Source: Caenorhabditis remanei
Lineage: Eukaryota > Nematoda > Chromadorea > Rhabditida > Rhabditidae
NCBI RefSeq assembly: GCF_010183535.1
Contig: NC_071329.1
Location: 16,692,879 to 16,756,878 of the forward strand
Length of the DNA: 64,000 nucleotides
Reading direction: 5' to 3'
The number at the start of each line of letters is the position of its first letter. The stretch's first letter is position 1. The translations under genes were made by a program, and so were the position numbers. Positions 43,970-55,523 of this stretch are shown piece by piece. The notes beneath the pieces are model-generated. The model made no database searches, was not told where the DNA came from, and worked only from the letters and a program-made list of their open reading frames with translations.

Positions 43970-45437
43970 TCATTCCATTTCAATGATTCGAGCCCTGAAG
44001 ATCCACTCATCGTGGTATGCGAACTCCCATTGGTCTCTTGAGCGAGGCTCTTCTTTTGGCTCGTAAAGTACTTCCAGTATGTTACCATTTCTTGTTGGAA
44101 TTGAAGCATATCTGAAAATTCGATGATTTTAACACAATTTTAAAAACATGTCTTCTAGTCATACTGATCGTTCCTTTTTGTTTCCTCCCAGTGTTCTGTC
44201 ATCATTTGAAACAGTGAATTCACTGGCTCTTCTTGTTGGATTCCAATTGAAAAACAACTTCCAACTGGTCGGTCATTGTTCCGCCAGTTCTGCACAAGTT
44301 CAAAGTAATTCTCCGCAGTAAACTCTGGATCAGAAATAATCAGAGAAATCAAATGATTAGGAAGATTGATGAGAGCTGGAATCATTTCTCGTCGACGGCT
44401 CGTATTTTGAATGATTAACTTTTTCGCACTTCGAATAAAAGGATATTCGAGATCACTTTCTCGATAAACATGTATTTGAATTTCAGCCAGTGATACGCAT
44501 TCTGGATCAATCATCGAAATAACACCATCGTAAGGTCCTGTCAAACCAAAAATACTGGAGAGGTACTTCATCTCGACCTTGAAACCAGCCTCAGAACTGT
44601 ACTAGATGTATCGAGTTGAAATCTCATCACAGCCAGTGTTGATCGTCTTCCTCCAAATAAAATTGTGTTGAACCGTTTCACAACTTCATACAATTTCATT
44701 CTATATGGAAGACGATGAATTTGCTTGCCACTCGGAGCGTGAACAGTCAGCTGAATGTAGCATGTATACGGTGGTTCGCGATTGTAACGACGGCATTCGA
44801 AAGGCAAGAAATCAATCCGTGAATAATCCAAATGTGTTTTTAAACTTTCTACTGGACGCTTCATGGCTTCTTCTAACATCAAGGCCTCAATCGCTGCATC
44901 ATCGTTTTCATACTCTTCAGGCGGGTCTTCGATTTCTTCTGGGTTGTTCAGAAGAAATATTGCTTTCTCATAACGGTTGATTTCAGCTTCTAAAGCGCGT
45001 TCTCGTCCGGGTGTGTCGTACTGAACTTTATCTCTCAAGTCTCCCAGCAGAACGTCTCCCGGATCCAAAACTGAATGACCTGGAGAAATTTGGAATCCAT
45101 ATCGATCTAAATCATGCTGAACTCCGCCCTTGTCGTTATCATCCTGAATCAGTTTGGGAACTTCTTCTCCTGAATTGTATTCTCGATAAATTCCAAATCG
45201 ATGGATGTGATCGTTGACAATGGTCCGAAACTCATCGAGATTTAGATACCTAATTTTGAGAGGCACGATTTTTTCGACGGATCGGATTGATGGTAGTCGA
45301 TGAGAGATTCGGAATCTAAAAGTAGAATTGAGAAATTGAAAGAGAACTTTGAAAATTTCACTAAAGTACCTAACGTTTGCATCCATATATAGAAGGACGG
45401 CTTTCGAACTTTCATACTGTAGTGGTTTGTGATTCAT
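43970..45437 (-). pseudogene. DUF3557-type gene with 7-bp deletion
   Basis: Third member of the palindrome group. It starts MNHKPLQYESSKAVLLYMDA at 45,437. The frame is open through the body to STVLR, where AGGCTTCCAGTTGGTTTC of the relatives is AGGCTGGTTTC here (about 44,588). The 7-bp loss shifts the frame to a stop about eight codons on. The original frame resumes as GFKVEMKYLSSIFGLTG... and stays open to the last exon, ending ARIIEME at 43,970. One clean lesion with the rest preserved points to a recent pseudogene, unless the deletion is a sequencing error. Confidence 0.75.
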
Positions 45438-46136
45438 CTTGCAATCTGAAAAGTGGATTTCTTTAGTAGTTCGAAGAAATATCTACTGTGCAAGACAATG
45501 CCAAAAAAAGTTTGTTAAAGAGCGCTTATGAACTAATACACTTCCAAACACCACAAGACATGGACAATGACTATGGACAACAGCCACAATAACGGTAGAA
45601 GGTTCTGGAGGGGAGGAGGATTAGACCGACCAATGGAGAAAATCCCTGCCATAACAAGAACAGGTGGTAATTATCCCTTGTGGGCAGAATCAAGAAGCAC
45701 CATATGTTTAGGCGGAGACACTATAGAGATTATGAGAGAAAAATGATGTATCGGTGTAATACGTGTCAATGGATGACAGATATGAAGAACTTATCTCAAA
45801 TCTAGATCGAATCTCCATTTTTGATAGTGACCGACTGAGAACGAAGAGAAGAAACATAGACAAACCGTACTGTGTGCACAGATGGAGAGGAGATTACATC
45901 TACTCTAACGAAGACTGTCTGATGGATTGTGCGGAAGAGAGGGTGACGTGACGTGGAAAACGTATTCTAATGACACCTTTTGATGAATGTAGGCAATGGA
46001 TGGATAGGCTCTCTGTGAACAAAGCACTATAGGGTTAAAAGATTCAGATTTATTTCGGTAATCAGACAAACATACAGGACTTAAAATTAGCAGAATGGTA
46101 GGTAAGTATTTTGCACTGAAATGCTTTCTTATTATT
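45438..46136. other. promoter block and intergenic stretch
   Basis: The right-hand promoter of the 43,970 gene: GGTAATTATCCCTTGTGGGCAG, GATGTATCGG, GTAATACGTGTCAATGGATG. After it come GAGAGGGTGACGTGACGTGG, which is close to part of the dispersed module, and a block inverted relative to 43,020-43,140. No gene supported. Confidence 0.5.
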
Positions 46137-47554
46137 TTACTGGGCAATTTTCAATTTCATAATCCAATTCAATTTTTCGTAAAACTCAATCTGCTCCATG
46201 TTCTGAAGATCCTTTACTGGAAAGTAGAATACTTCCAGTCTGGTGTCAAACGCAGTGGGAACTGAGATGTACCTGAAAAACAAACTCTGATTGTCACTTC
46301 TACTCTTCATGAAAATCAAACCTGTCCGAAACTTCCGATCCTTCCACTTGTGATCTGATCATTTCAAGATGTTCAATTGCTGCTTCTTCCTTTTTGATTC
46401 CAAAAGAGAAACATGATCCAACTGGTCGCTCATTCTCAATCCATTCCGAAACCCACTCGAAACATTCCTGTACTGAAACATCTCTCCAATCACATTTGAA
46501 AAAAATTCTCCAATTGAAAAGAGTCGCCAACACCCAGAAATCATCGGTCGGCAATAAGCCAACATACAAAATTCTTGCGTTTTGGATCCACGGGAGATCG
46601 AAATCTTCAGCGACAGCTAAATCCATATGAAGACGGTCTAATGGGAATGATGATGGGTCTAACATTGAACAAATAGCTCTGTCCCGGTTAGTAATGTCAT
46701 CAAAGTTCTTGACTTGTTTTGTTGAAATTCGAAATCCAATCGGTAGTCTTAAAGTTGTTCGCTGATATGATAGATTAAACGTTTGAACTTTGATTACAGA
46801 ACGTCTTCCTCCAAATAAGAAAGTATTTAAACGTTTTACAGCCACGTAATGCTTCATTTCGTATGGATATCTTTGTGTTTGTTTATTTCCTTCTGATTTT
46901 ATTGTGAGTTGGAGATGACATACATACGGAACTTTGAAGTTTTTACGCCGACGTTCGTATGGTTGAAGACACGTGCTGTATAAATCAATACTATCTTCGA
47001 GATTCTCGACAGATTTTTCGATAAAACGATTGTATCTATCATGTGGTATTTCTGGGTTGAGTTTGGCAGCTAATGCTTCTTCATTACGTTGCAGATAATA
47101 CTTATACTCTCGTTCCCTCCGAGCTCGACTATCATCCATTGATTCCTGAGTCACATCAGTTTTTATTTGGAGTGCCACATCTCCAGGTTCCACTACAAAA
47201 TAACCGGATGAAAAAAAGAATCCGTATTGATCCAAATCACCAAAAACTCCGCCTTTTTCGTTGGAATTCTGAATAGCTTTTGGAACTTTTTCTCCGGGAT
47301 TGTATTCTTGAAAGAGTCCAATCAGGTATTCAGTGTCGTTTATTTTGGTGGAATGCGAGGTTAATTCTAAACTTTCAATTCGAAGCGGAACTATTTTTTC
47401 GGTTAAACGAATGGATGGGAGGCGGTGACCAAGTTTGAATCTGCAAGAATTTTTGAAACTGGTGGAAAATGATGCAATCTGCTTACCTAACATTTGGTTC
47501 CATGTAGAGCAAAACTGCTTTCAGACTCTCATACTGCAGGGGGATTTCATTCAT
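46137..47554 (-). CDS. DUF3557-type nematode protein, divergent member
   Basis: It starts MNEIPLQYESLKAVLLYMEP at 47,554. Same three-exon plan. Body: LGHRLPSIRLTEK, IVPLRIESLEL, LIGLFQEYNPGEKVP, DQYGFFFSSGYFVVEPGD, YERRRKNFKVPYVCHLQL, FGGRRSVIK, LRLPIGFRI. The last exon YISVPTAFDTRLEVFYFPVK ends MKLKIAQ at 46,137. It is the most divergent copy in the window: FECRR of the others is YERRR here and GIYRE is GLFQE. No stop or frameshift seen. Confidence 0.76.
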
Positions 47555-48356
47555 TTTGATACCTGAAAAAATAAGGGTTATATCAAGCAAAACCGAAAAT
47601 GTTTTCTCAATAGAAACCGAAACGAGCGATACAAAAGAGATACCTCGAAAGTAGAAAAAGGTTAAAAAAAAGTCTCCCATAATGACTGTCGATATTAATC
47701 TGAGAAATGAGTAATGAGGCGTCTGTAAAAAGGCCGTAGAAGGCAGTATGTGTACAAAACAAATACAATTGGTCTTTTACTCGGTGTACATCATATTGAT
47801 CCCTCGCATGATGGATGTAACGAGGTCAGGCCACCCTGGACATAGGAGAATTAGAGTGAAGTCTTGCAGTTCCGTAGAATAGCTGTGTAGCAAGACACGA
47901 CGGACATGGTTTTGAGAAAGGTTATGAATAGAAGGTCGGAGAGATGACGAGACGACGTTGGGAAATTATTTTTGTGCGCGTAGTCTTTTGGAACGCGCTA
48001 ATCTAGTTGAGAGTGTGCAAAGACGCGGTACAGCTGGTGTAGATCAGGGTTGAGCGAAATTCCGCCTTCCGCCATTTTAAAATTTTTATTTCGGTCTCCG
48101 CCTTCCTCTCAACTCTAGTGTGGATTAGGGTAGACATAGTCATAATGCAGAAGGAATTTTTAATAATGGTAAATATGAATACCACTAGAGTACGTGGAAT
48201 ATCAGTAATCTTTATTAATTAAAAAAATTATATTTAGGCCAAACTTCTGATGGAACCCAAAAAGCGTGTATAAAAAGGAGAAGTCACAGAATGAAAAAAC
48301 AGGTTGCTGTGTGCTAATAAAATCAAAAACCATCACTTGATGGGAAGCGGCCTCAT
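47555..48356. repeat. intergenic block duplicated at 54.8-55.2 kb
   Basis: 47,730-48,065 recurs in direct orientation at about 54,820-55,150: AAGGCAGT.TGTGTACA, GATGTAACG.GGTC.GGCCACCC, TCTTGCAGTT, GCCAGACACGA-like sequence, TGTGCGCG.AGTCTT, AGACGCGGTACAG.TGGTGTAG. No open frame is preserved in both, so it is probably a duplicated non-coding or decayed segment. Confidence 0.7.
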
Positions 48357-49812
48357 TTAAAAACGAACAACTCTCATCTTAAGAACCCAATCACAATAAT
48401 ACATAAACTCCTCTTTTTCCGAGTCATTCAGAGATTTCATTGGGATGTAATAGAGCTCCAATCTTGCAGAATTCCTGATAGGAATCGAGACACATCTGAA
48501 AAATGAACCATAAGTTGTCAGAATTCTAGAAAATGATACCTTTTGCTTCTTTTCGCTCCCTCCACATTTGCCCTGACTAGTTTCAATATTTGACGTGCTG
48601 TGTCTTCTTCCTCTATTCCAAATGAGTAGCAGGTACCAATCGGTCGTTCATTTTCTATCCAACTCTGAACTAGACCAAGATACTCCCCGATTCCAAAATC
48701 TGAATCGTAAAAACTCAAGTTAACTCGTTGGTTGGAAAGTGTTTTCAGAATAGAAAATAAGTCAATCTCTGGGTTAACATCCATCGCTGTAAAACTCTTT
48801 GTTTTCCCCATATCCGAAAATTGAAAATCTGGTTCGTCGTCCGCAAAGAAGCTGACACTCTTTAATGGGAAGGATTTTTTATCAAGCATTGAAATTATAG
48901 CATCGTGTCGCATTGTCAAATTATTCAATCCTTTGAGTTCTTCTGTTTCAACTTTGAAACCAACTGGTAGTCTCAGAATAGTTCCGTTGATGGAGAACTG
49001 TAATTTCTGGACTTGAATTGATTGACGTCTTCCTCCAAATAAGAAGCTGTTCAAGTCCTTCATGGCTTCATGCAACTTCATATTGTATGGCATCAGGGAG
49101 ATTTCTTTGTGACTCTTTGAAGTTATTGTAAACATAATGTAACATACAAACGGTGGTTTCAGGTTGAACCGACGACATTCAAACGGCTGAAGATCTTCGT
49201 ATATCTCTCCGATATGTCTCTCCAGTTCCTCTATTGGAAGGCTCATGTAATAATGCTCCAAGATTGTGTCTTCACCCTCTCCTTCAGAAATCTCTACATT
49301 TTCTGATCCCAGACGAGTTTTTAGAACATTCTGATAAAACTTTAAACGAGTTCGATGCATCCGTTCAATATGCACCGTATCCCTTTCTACTTGACTCACG
49401 AGATTATATGGACATGGCAATGAGACATCTCCAGGATTCAATGCATTGTGCCCAGGGAATATTTCGAATCCAAATCGATCGAAATCGCGAGGAAATCCTC
49501 CGAAATCGTTGTACCTCTGGGCTCTCCAAGGTATTTTTTCTCCTTTTTTGTACTCTCGATAGATGCCTAACTTGTATGTAGTTTGGTTTACTGTCGTGGT
49601 TAGATCTCCGAGATCTAATTCTTCGATTCGCAGAGGCACCACCTTTTCTGTTGAGCTAATGGGTGGAAGGCGGTGAGAAATTATAAATCTGAAAGTATAA
49701 CAGATTGTTTTGAAAAACGTTTTTTTAAAAACTAATAAACTCACCTGACATTTGGATCCATATGCAAGAGAACTGCTTTCAGACTTTGATATTGTAGTGG
49801 AAGGGTATTCAT
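48357..49812 (-). CDS. DUF3557-type nematode protein
   Basis: Inverted close relative of the gene at 41,299. It starts MNTLPLQYQSLKAVLLHMDP at 49,812. Body: ISHRLPPISSTEK, VVPLRIEELDLGDL, YKLGIYREYKKGEK, DRFGFEIFPGHNALNPGD, FECRRFNLKPPFVCYIMF, FGGRRQSIQ, LRLPVGFKV. The last exon CVSIPIRNSARLELYYIPMK ends MRVVRF at 48,357. Reading frame open in all three exons. Confidence 0.78.
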
Positions 49813-50043
49813 GTTGATATCTGAAAAATAAGTGTTAAAAGGACATGAATGGGAAAAGGGACATTTGAAATCCGTCTGAATGTACATAAGTCAGATTGAG
49901 AGCAACATTGCCAAACATAGAGGATGGGATAGAGAGACAAGCAATTCGAAAAAGAGAAGTGACTATTTTTTTGCCATTTTCCGGACATGCATATCTTGTC
50001 CCTCGGTACGTTTACAACTGTGTGAATAGCATACACTATAGAC

Positions 50044-50201
50044 CAGAGCTGTGCGGAAGTAAAATTTTTTGAAAAGGAAGAAGGAAGAAGGAAGAAGGAA
50101 GTGAAATTTTCAAAAAGGAAGAAGGAAGAAGGAATAAAAAAGTGAAAAAAGCCCGGAAGAAGGAAGAAGGAAGTCGAAGGAAGGAATTCCGCACAGCTCT
50201 G
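50044..50201. mobile_element. hAT MITE, GGAAGAA-rich, perfect 8-bp duplication
   Basis: Ends CAGAGCTGTGCGGAA and TTCCGCACAGCTCTG. CTATAGAC is present at 50,036-50,043 and 50,202-50,209. The interior is nearly all GGAAGAAGGAAG. The same right end and CTATAGACCTATACACACTACT recur at 50,554-50,590, so a second copy without a left end was created by local duplication. Confidence 0.88.
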
Positions 50202-50775
50202 CTATAGACCTATACACACTACTAAAGAAGTTGGGTTCCGAACCGGGAAATCGGAAGTTAATTTTGAAAATGACAGATTTGAGGAAACTTTTTTCTAGTC
50301 ATCTCTGAAAACGAATTTTGATGTTGTTTCCTATAAAATTCCGTCAAAAACCACCAAAATTCCGCCGTCGAAAATTACAAAATTTTAGTAAACTTTTCAA
50401 CAGAAGAAGGAACAAGGAAGAAGGAAGTAAAATGTTTGAAAAGGAAGAGGGAAGAAGGAAGAAGGAAGTAAATTTTTCAAAAGGGAAGAAGGAAGAAGGA
50501 ATAAAAAAGTGAAAAAAGCCCGGAAGAAGGAAGAAGGAAGTCGAAGGAAGGAATTCCGCACAGCTCTGCTATAGACCTATACACACTACTACCCCATAGC
50601 CTCTACCTATACACACTACTTTTTTCGGAGGGTGTCTCCGCTGGTTGACGAAAAAAGTGAGTAGACCAAGCCATAGGTCTTTCCCCTCCCTGCGGTCGCG
50701 GAGCGAAAATCGAAAAATTTATTCCAATTTTTTTTGCGTAAAAGTGAGCGTCATTCAAAAAATTTAACTCCCTAC

Positions 50776-51224
50776 CAGAGCTGTGCGGAAGTAAAATTTT
50801 CAAAAAAGGAAGTCGGAAGAAGGAAGAATCAACGAAAATTTTCAAAAAGGAAGAAGGAAGTGAAAAAAAGCCCGGAAGAAAGGAGAAGGAAGTTGGGTCC
50901 GAACCCGGAAGTCTGAAGTTAATTTTGAAAATGACAAATTTGAGGAAAACTTTTTGTAGTCATCTCTGAAAGCGAATTTTGGCGTTGTTTTGCATACAAA
51001 ATTCCATTAAAAACCACCAAAATTCCGCTGAAATTCCGTCGAAAATTACAACATTTTGGGAACTTTCACGGAAGTCGGAAGTGGCGAACAATTTCAACGG
51101 AAGAAGGAAAAAGGAAGGAGGAAGAAGGAAGAAGGAATAACATTTTAAAAAAGGAAGAAGGAAAAAGGAAGAAGGAAGTGAAAAAATGCCCGGAAGAAGG
51201 AAGAAGGAATTCCGCAGAGCTCTG
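50776..51224. mobile_element. hAT MITE of the same family, longer copy
   Basis: Ends CAGAGCTGTGCGGAA and TTCCGCAGAGCTCTG. A perfect 8-bp duplication CTCCCTAC lies at 50,768-50,775 and 51,225-51,232. Two GGAAGAA tracts flank a centre with GGGTCCGAACCCGG and AAAACCACCAAAATTCCG. No coding capacity. Confidence 0.9.
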
Positions 51225-52632
51225 CTCCCTACGTTTTAAGCCCGCGATTTGGCTGAGCGGCAACTCAACCTGCCATTTCGAGTGCAAACGCGCTTCACTA
51301 GACTTCCGGTTTCGCGGGAAAATAAGTTGAACTCATATGGACTAAAAGCTGTCGATTGGACCAACCCCCCTTCAAATCCACGATAAATCAGACAAAACAG
51401 GGACGAAGAGTGCTTGTGATCCAGACTAGCAACGGACAACAAAAAGATGAACAACGCGAAATACAAGCCGACATAGAATAAAGAAGAGAACCTAGTCTAA
51501 TGACACAGTGAGAGAGGAGTTAGAATTCTAGTTTCCCATAGATGACGTCGTGACGTGGATTTGTGTGGTCTGCTGATTATCTCTCATTGTGTCTTGCAAT
51601 TAACACGTCACACTGCACAAATAGTGACAAACCGTCAATGTCGTTGTCCACAGCACACAGACCTAACCCAAGAGACTAATTGGCAGAGGCATTTGCTCGT
51701 CTTTTTTATTGATTTATTATTTTTTTTTATTATGGTTATTCTTGTATTAGACCCCCATTCATTTTGCTCTGTCTATCCATTGTCTTGCACCTCTGGCACC
51801 CTCATCCTCCATAAGCTATGTCTGTCTGTCTGTAGGCCCGCCCCCTACAGACAGAGCTTCTTCCCCTTCCCTTTCCCCCACATCACTTCCGCCTTCCAGT
51901 CCGTCATGACTAAACGGACGTTTGTTTCTTCTATTATACTTTTTTCACCCTTATTTGTTTTACTCTTGTTTATTGTCTTACACAAAAGGTTTAATTACCC
52001 AAGTTGATTCATGTGCTGATGATTCAGTACTAGAAAACCAGTACTGTAGAGTAATAACAGTGCCTTGCTTGGCCATACTCGAGTTGTGACTGCTCTTTGA
52101 GCAAAGCACTTTAATGGCCCCTCACAAAATAAGATCCCCAGCAGCAACTGGTGGCCCAACCGAAGCCGGTAATTACCACTATATCACTCCAGGCTCGTCA
52201 CACCACACGTATTCTACCACCATCGTCGCTAAGATGTTCTTGGTAACGCCCTGGGAATATTTTATTTTGAAAAAAAGACTTGGCATTGCAAGTTTAACAA
52301 ATCATTCCGGATCCCAGATTCCGTGTTCCGTGTCTCCTGGCATTTCGTACAACTATCAAGCACACCTTGTGAAGATTTTATCGGACCCGTTAAGAATGTT
52401 TTAACGGAACGGCATCTCACTTCGCATCTAAACTCTTTGCCCTAAACTTTATCTGACATTGAGTCAATCTATGTCTATGAAAAGTTGATCTTTTCTCTAT
52501 CTTTCGTTCTTTCCCTTTTCTTTCACTTCTCTTTTCTTTTGATTTTATCATTGCTTATTAGGAATACAGTGTGCATTTCATTTTCTTTTTTAAAAAATGT
52601 TTAAAAAAATTAAAAATTGAAATCTTCAGACA
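51225..52632. other. intergenic stretch, module copy and duplicated 5' flank
   Basis: 51,390-51,695 is copy 3 of the dispersed module (GATGACGTCGTGACGTGG, TTAACACGTCACACTGCACA). From about 51,980 blocks match the 5' flank of the gene at 32,512 (GGTTTAATTACCCA, CGGACCCGTTAAG, TAAACTCTTTGCCCTAAACT). Open frames here are not supported as genes. An acceptor-like TCTTCAGACA precedes the next ATG. Confidence 0.6.
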
Positions 52633-54193
52633 ATGTCCGACTCTGAAATGTCTGATGAGGAGATGTCTGATGAGGAGATATCAGATGAGGAGATATCTGA
52701 TGAGGAGATATCTGACGAGGAGATATCTGATGAAGTTGTAAAGGCGGAGCAGGAATTCACAATTCGACACACTTTCGAGAAACCATTGGAAATGAAACAG
52801 GATGAAGTTATATCCGGAAATGTCGAGAATCATTTGGGTATTCCATGGTTAGTGTTTTCTTTGAAATGTACTCTCATTTTATTACTTTTCTGTTTTACTA
52901 GCTACACTCATATAGAGTCTCTAAACCTTTTTCCTCCAAAATATTGGAAAGTATTGACTATTTTCAAGCTAAATATTAAAACCTTCCTAATTCCTGAATT
53001 GTATTTAAATGTTATGTATCAATGATTTCAGGAAGCTCGATTTGGAAAACACTGAAGAGGACGATCTGACTATTACCTTGAATTGTCTCAAACCAGATTG
53101 TGCATCCGGATGGATCATCAACACATATGTGATAGTAAACCTTTGCAATGCGACTAAGAAAAATAAACTGGATGCATGCGATGTCGAATTTACTCATCTC
53201 GATCCCTCGGATCCATTGTGTGACGTTGGAAAAGATATAGTAAAGGAAAACTTGATTGATGGAAACATCGTAGTGGAAGTCACCGTCACTATCGATGAAC
53301 AAGAAACGTTCAAACGCTTGCTAAGAAGTTTCACAAGTGCAGAAGCAGTTGAAACATCGGATGTCACGCTTGTGGCGAAAGGAGTGAAGTTTCATGTCGT
53401 GAAGATGGTTAGTTGATCACATCCTTCAAAATCAGTGTCTCCGAAATATATTTTACAGTATCTTGCCACTCATTGCGAGTATTTCAAATCAATGTTTTTG
53501 GGAAAATTCAGCGAAAAGAAGAAACAAGAGATCGAACTTAAGGATGTTGATCCATACCACTTGCAATGCTTCCTTGAGTTGATTTATGGAGAACTACCAA
53601 TTAATGGTAAGGGTGATACATATAATACTGGTATTCAACACTGTTTTCAGAACTCAACATCTCAGGACTCTTTGCTTTAGTGGACATGTTCATTGCTAAA
53701 TCAGCACGCCGCCGATGTATCAAGTACCTCGAGAAAGCAAAAAAACTTTCGTTGAGTGACAAACTCGACCTGTCGTTTGAGTATCGATTGGAAGACTTGA
53801 AAGTGGGTAGTTGGACATTGAAAAAAACTAAACATGTGTCAGAAACTTTTTTGATTTGAATTTGTTTTTCGTGGGATTTTGGAAGGCGCTGAGGGTGCCA
53901 CAGTGCTAAAACCCTACCGTAACCCTAAGATTCGCTTTTATCAGTAAAGGGTAAAAGGCATTTCCGGCGATCCTATGCATGCTAAACAGTTTCAAATAGT
54001 CGAATTTCAGCCAATGTTTCTGGCGGAAATCAAAACCGCAGATCAACTCGAAGAAGTTCTACCGGATGATCCGGAAGAATTGGATCACGATCTTCTTGCT
54101 GCTCTCATGGTGAAGTCAATGGAACTGCACAAAACTAGAACAGCTCCAATCTTCAAGCCAAAACGTGCCCCGAAAAGAAAACTGAACGATTAA
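52633..54193 (+). CDS. MATH-BTB protein with acidic repeat N-terminus (copy 2)
   Basis: Paralog of the gene at 32,512. It starts MSDSEMSDEEMSDEE and continues with further ISDEE units, a 15-bp tandem repeat, then MATH (FTIRHTFEKPLEMK ... VENHLGIPW ... TSDVTLVAKGVKFHVVKM). BTB follows (YLATHCEYFKSMFLGKFSEK ... ELIYGELPING ... ALVDMFIAKSARRRCIKYL). The tail FLAEIKTADQLEEVLPDD ends APIFKPKRAPKRKLND with TAA at 54,191. Its first intron lacks the MITE of copy 1. No defects seen. Confidence 0.9.
52648..52735 (+). repeat. 15-bp coding tandem repeat ([MI]SDEE)n
   Basis: Two ATGTC.GATGAGGAG units followed by four ATATC.GA.GAGGAG units. Copy 1 has only MSDENESDE at this place. The repeat makes an acidic, probably disordered head. 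Confidence 0.85.
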
Positions 54194-54340
54194 CACTCTT
54201 GTCTTTGCTCTATGTCACATCTTATCAATCTCATTTCAATGTTTTCTGTTTTCCTACTGTGCAATCTTGCTAACCTACTGTTTCCATGATATTCAGTTTA
54301 CAAACTTGTTCAATAAATGTTTTCTTCAACCATCTTATTG

Positions 54341-54612
54341 TGCTTACTGCAGCGGATTGTTTCGAGAATGATTCAAGAATGGATTAAGAATGATTGCCGT
54401 GTAGGACAACCCTATTCATTCAGAGTAATAGTTTCATTGTACATCATTATTTTTCGATTTCAGATTTGTTTCAATGCGTACCCCGGATAATTCAAGGCTG
54501 GAAGTTTTCTATGTACCAATCAAGAGCAGTAACGACCAAATTATTTACGGATACAGTTCCAAGTGGATACAGTTTCAAGTGGATACTCAAGATTCGAGCC
54601 GTTCAATTCTAA
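54341..54612 (+). pseudogene. 3' relic of a DUF3557-type gene
   Basis: The first block reads IQEWIKNDCRVGQPYSF, matching the end of the family's large exon (compare SWIENERPIGTCYSFG). After a TTTCAG acceptor near 54,465 comes SRLEVFYVPIKSSND... and then FKWILKIRAVQF with TAA. The two parts of the last exon are in different frames because TTCCAAGTGGATACAG is followed by a near repeat, TTTCAAGTGGATACT, an extra 16 bp. No upstream body remains. It lies 150 bp downstream of the acidic BTB gene. Confidence 0.75.
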
Positions 54613-55523
54613 ATGGAAAAGAAAAAAGAAACAACATTACTTTTTTGTTCAATTGTTATGTTTCGTTTAACTGTTTTCAATGTTTTCAAGAAATAACTCT
54701 GAAAAAGTTTATTGCGTTTCCTTTAACTAACAATAAACTTCTCGAAATCTTCACTCAGAAATTCAACTTTTCGTACAGAATTCTCTTAAAAGATGTTAAT
54801 CTCAGAAGTGAGAAAAGTGGCTTCTGTAAAGAGGTGGAAGGCAGTCTGTGTACACAGCAAATACAACTGAATTGGATCTTCACTCGATATACATAATGTT
54901 GATTCCTCATTTGAGGGATGTAACGTGGTCGGGCCACCCAGGGCTCCTCGGAGTGCTAAGAGACTTGGAGTAGAGTCTTGCAGTTTTATGGAGTAATAAT
55001 GAAGCCAGACACGATATACATGATTTTTTGTCGGGTAAAGGACTGGCAAATTATTGCTGTGCGCGCAGTCTTATGGGAGGCGCTAATCTAATTGAGCGTG
55101 CTAAGACGCGGTACAGATGGTGTAGATCAGCGTTGAGCAAAATTTTGCCTTCCGTCACTTTTTCCCTTCCGCCTTCGCCTTCCGCCAATGTTTAGATTTT
55201 GTCCGCTTTCCGCCTAGACGACATAAGTCCGTTGGAATGTTACTTTCCCATAGATGAAGTCGTGACGTGGATTTGTGTGGTCCGCTCTCTGTATGTCTTG
55301 TAATTAACACGTCACACTGCACAAATAGTGACAAAACGTCAATCTCGTTGTCCAGTGCACACAGACCTTACCCAAGACAGCTGTACCAATTCGCGGAGGC
55401 ATCAGCGCATTTCTTCTCCATCATTTTTGGTCATTCTACTGTTGTGCCTGTTCTGTGTTGTACGCCTTCTTTTTATTGTAATCTGGCGATTTTCAGTTAA
55501 CCCAACTCTCTTCAGAATTCAAG
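54613..55523. promoter_or_regulatory. upstream region with duplicated block and dispersed module
   Basis: 54,820-55,150 is the direct repeat of 47,730-48,065. 55,215-55,410 is copy 4 of the dispersed module (GATGAAGTCGTGACGTGG, TTAACACGTCACACTGCACA), here only about 110 bp upstream of a start codon, so it may act as the promoter. CTCTTCAGAATTCAAG before the ATG is the likely SL1 site. Confidence 0.55.

Noticed and set aside
50318..50512. Lys/Glu-rich frames in GGAAGAA repeats
   Set aside because: They are by-products of the simple repeat inside hAT MITEs.
51555..52007. 150-residue plus-strand open frame
   Set aside because: It overlaps the dispersed non-coding module, and the frame is not kept in the other copies.
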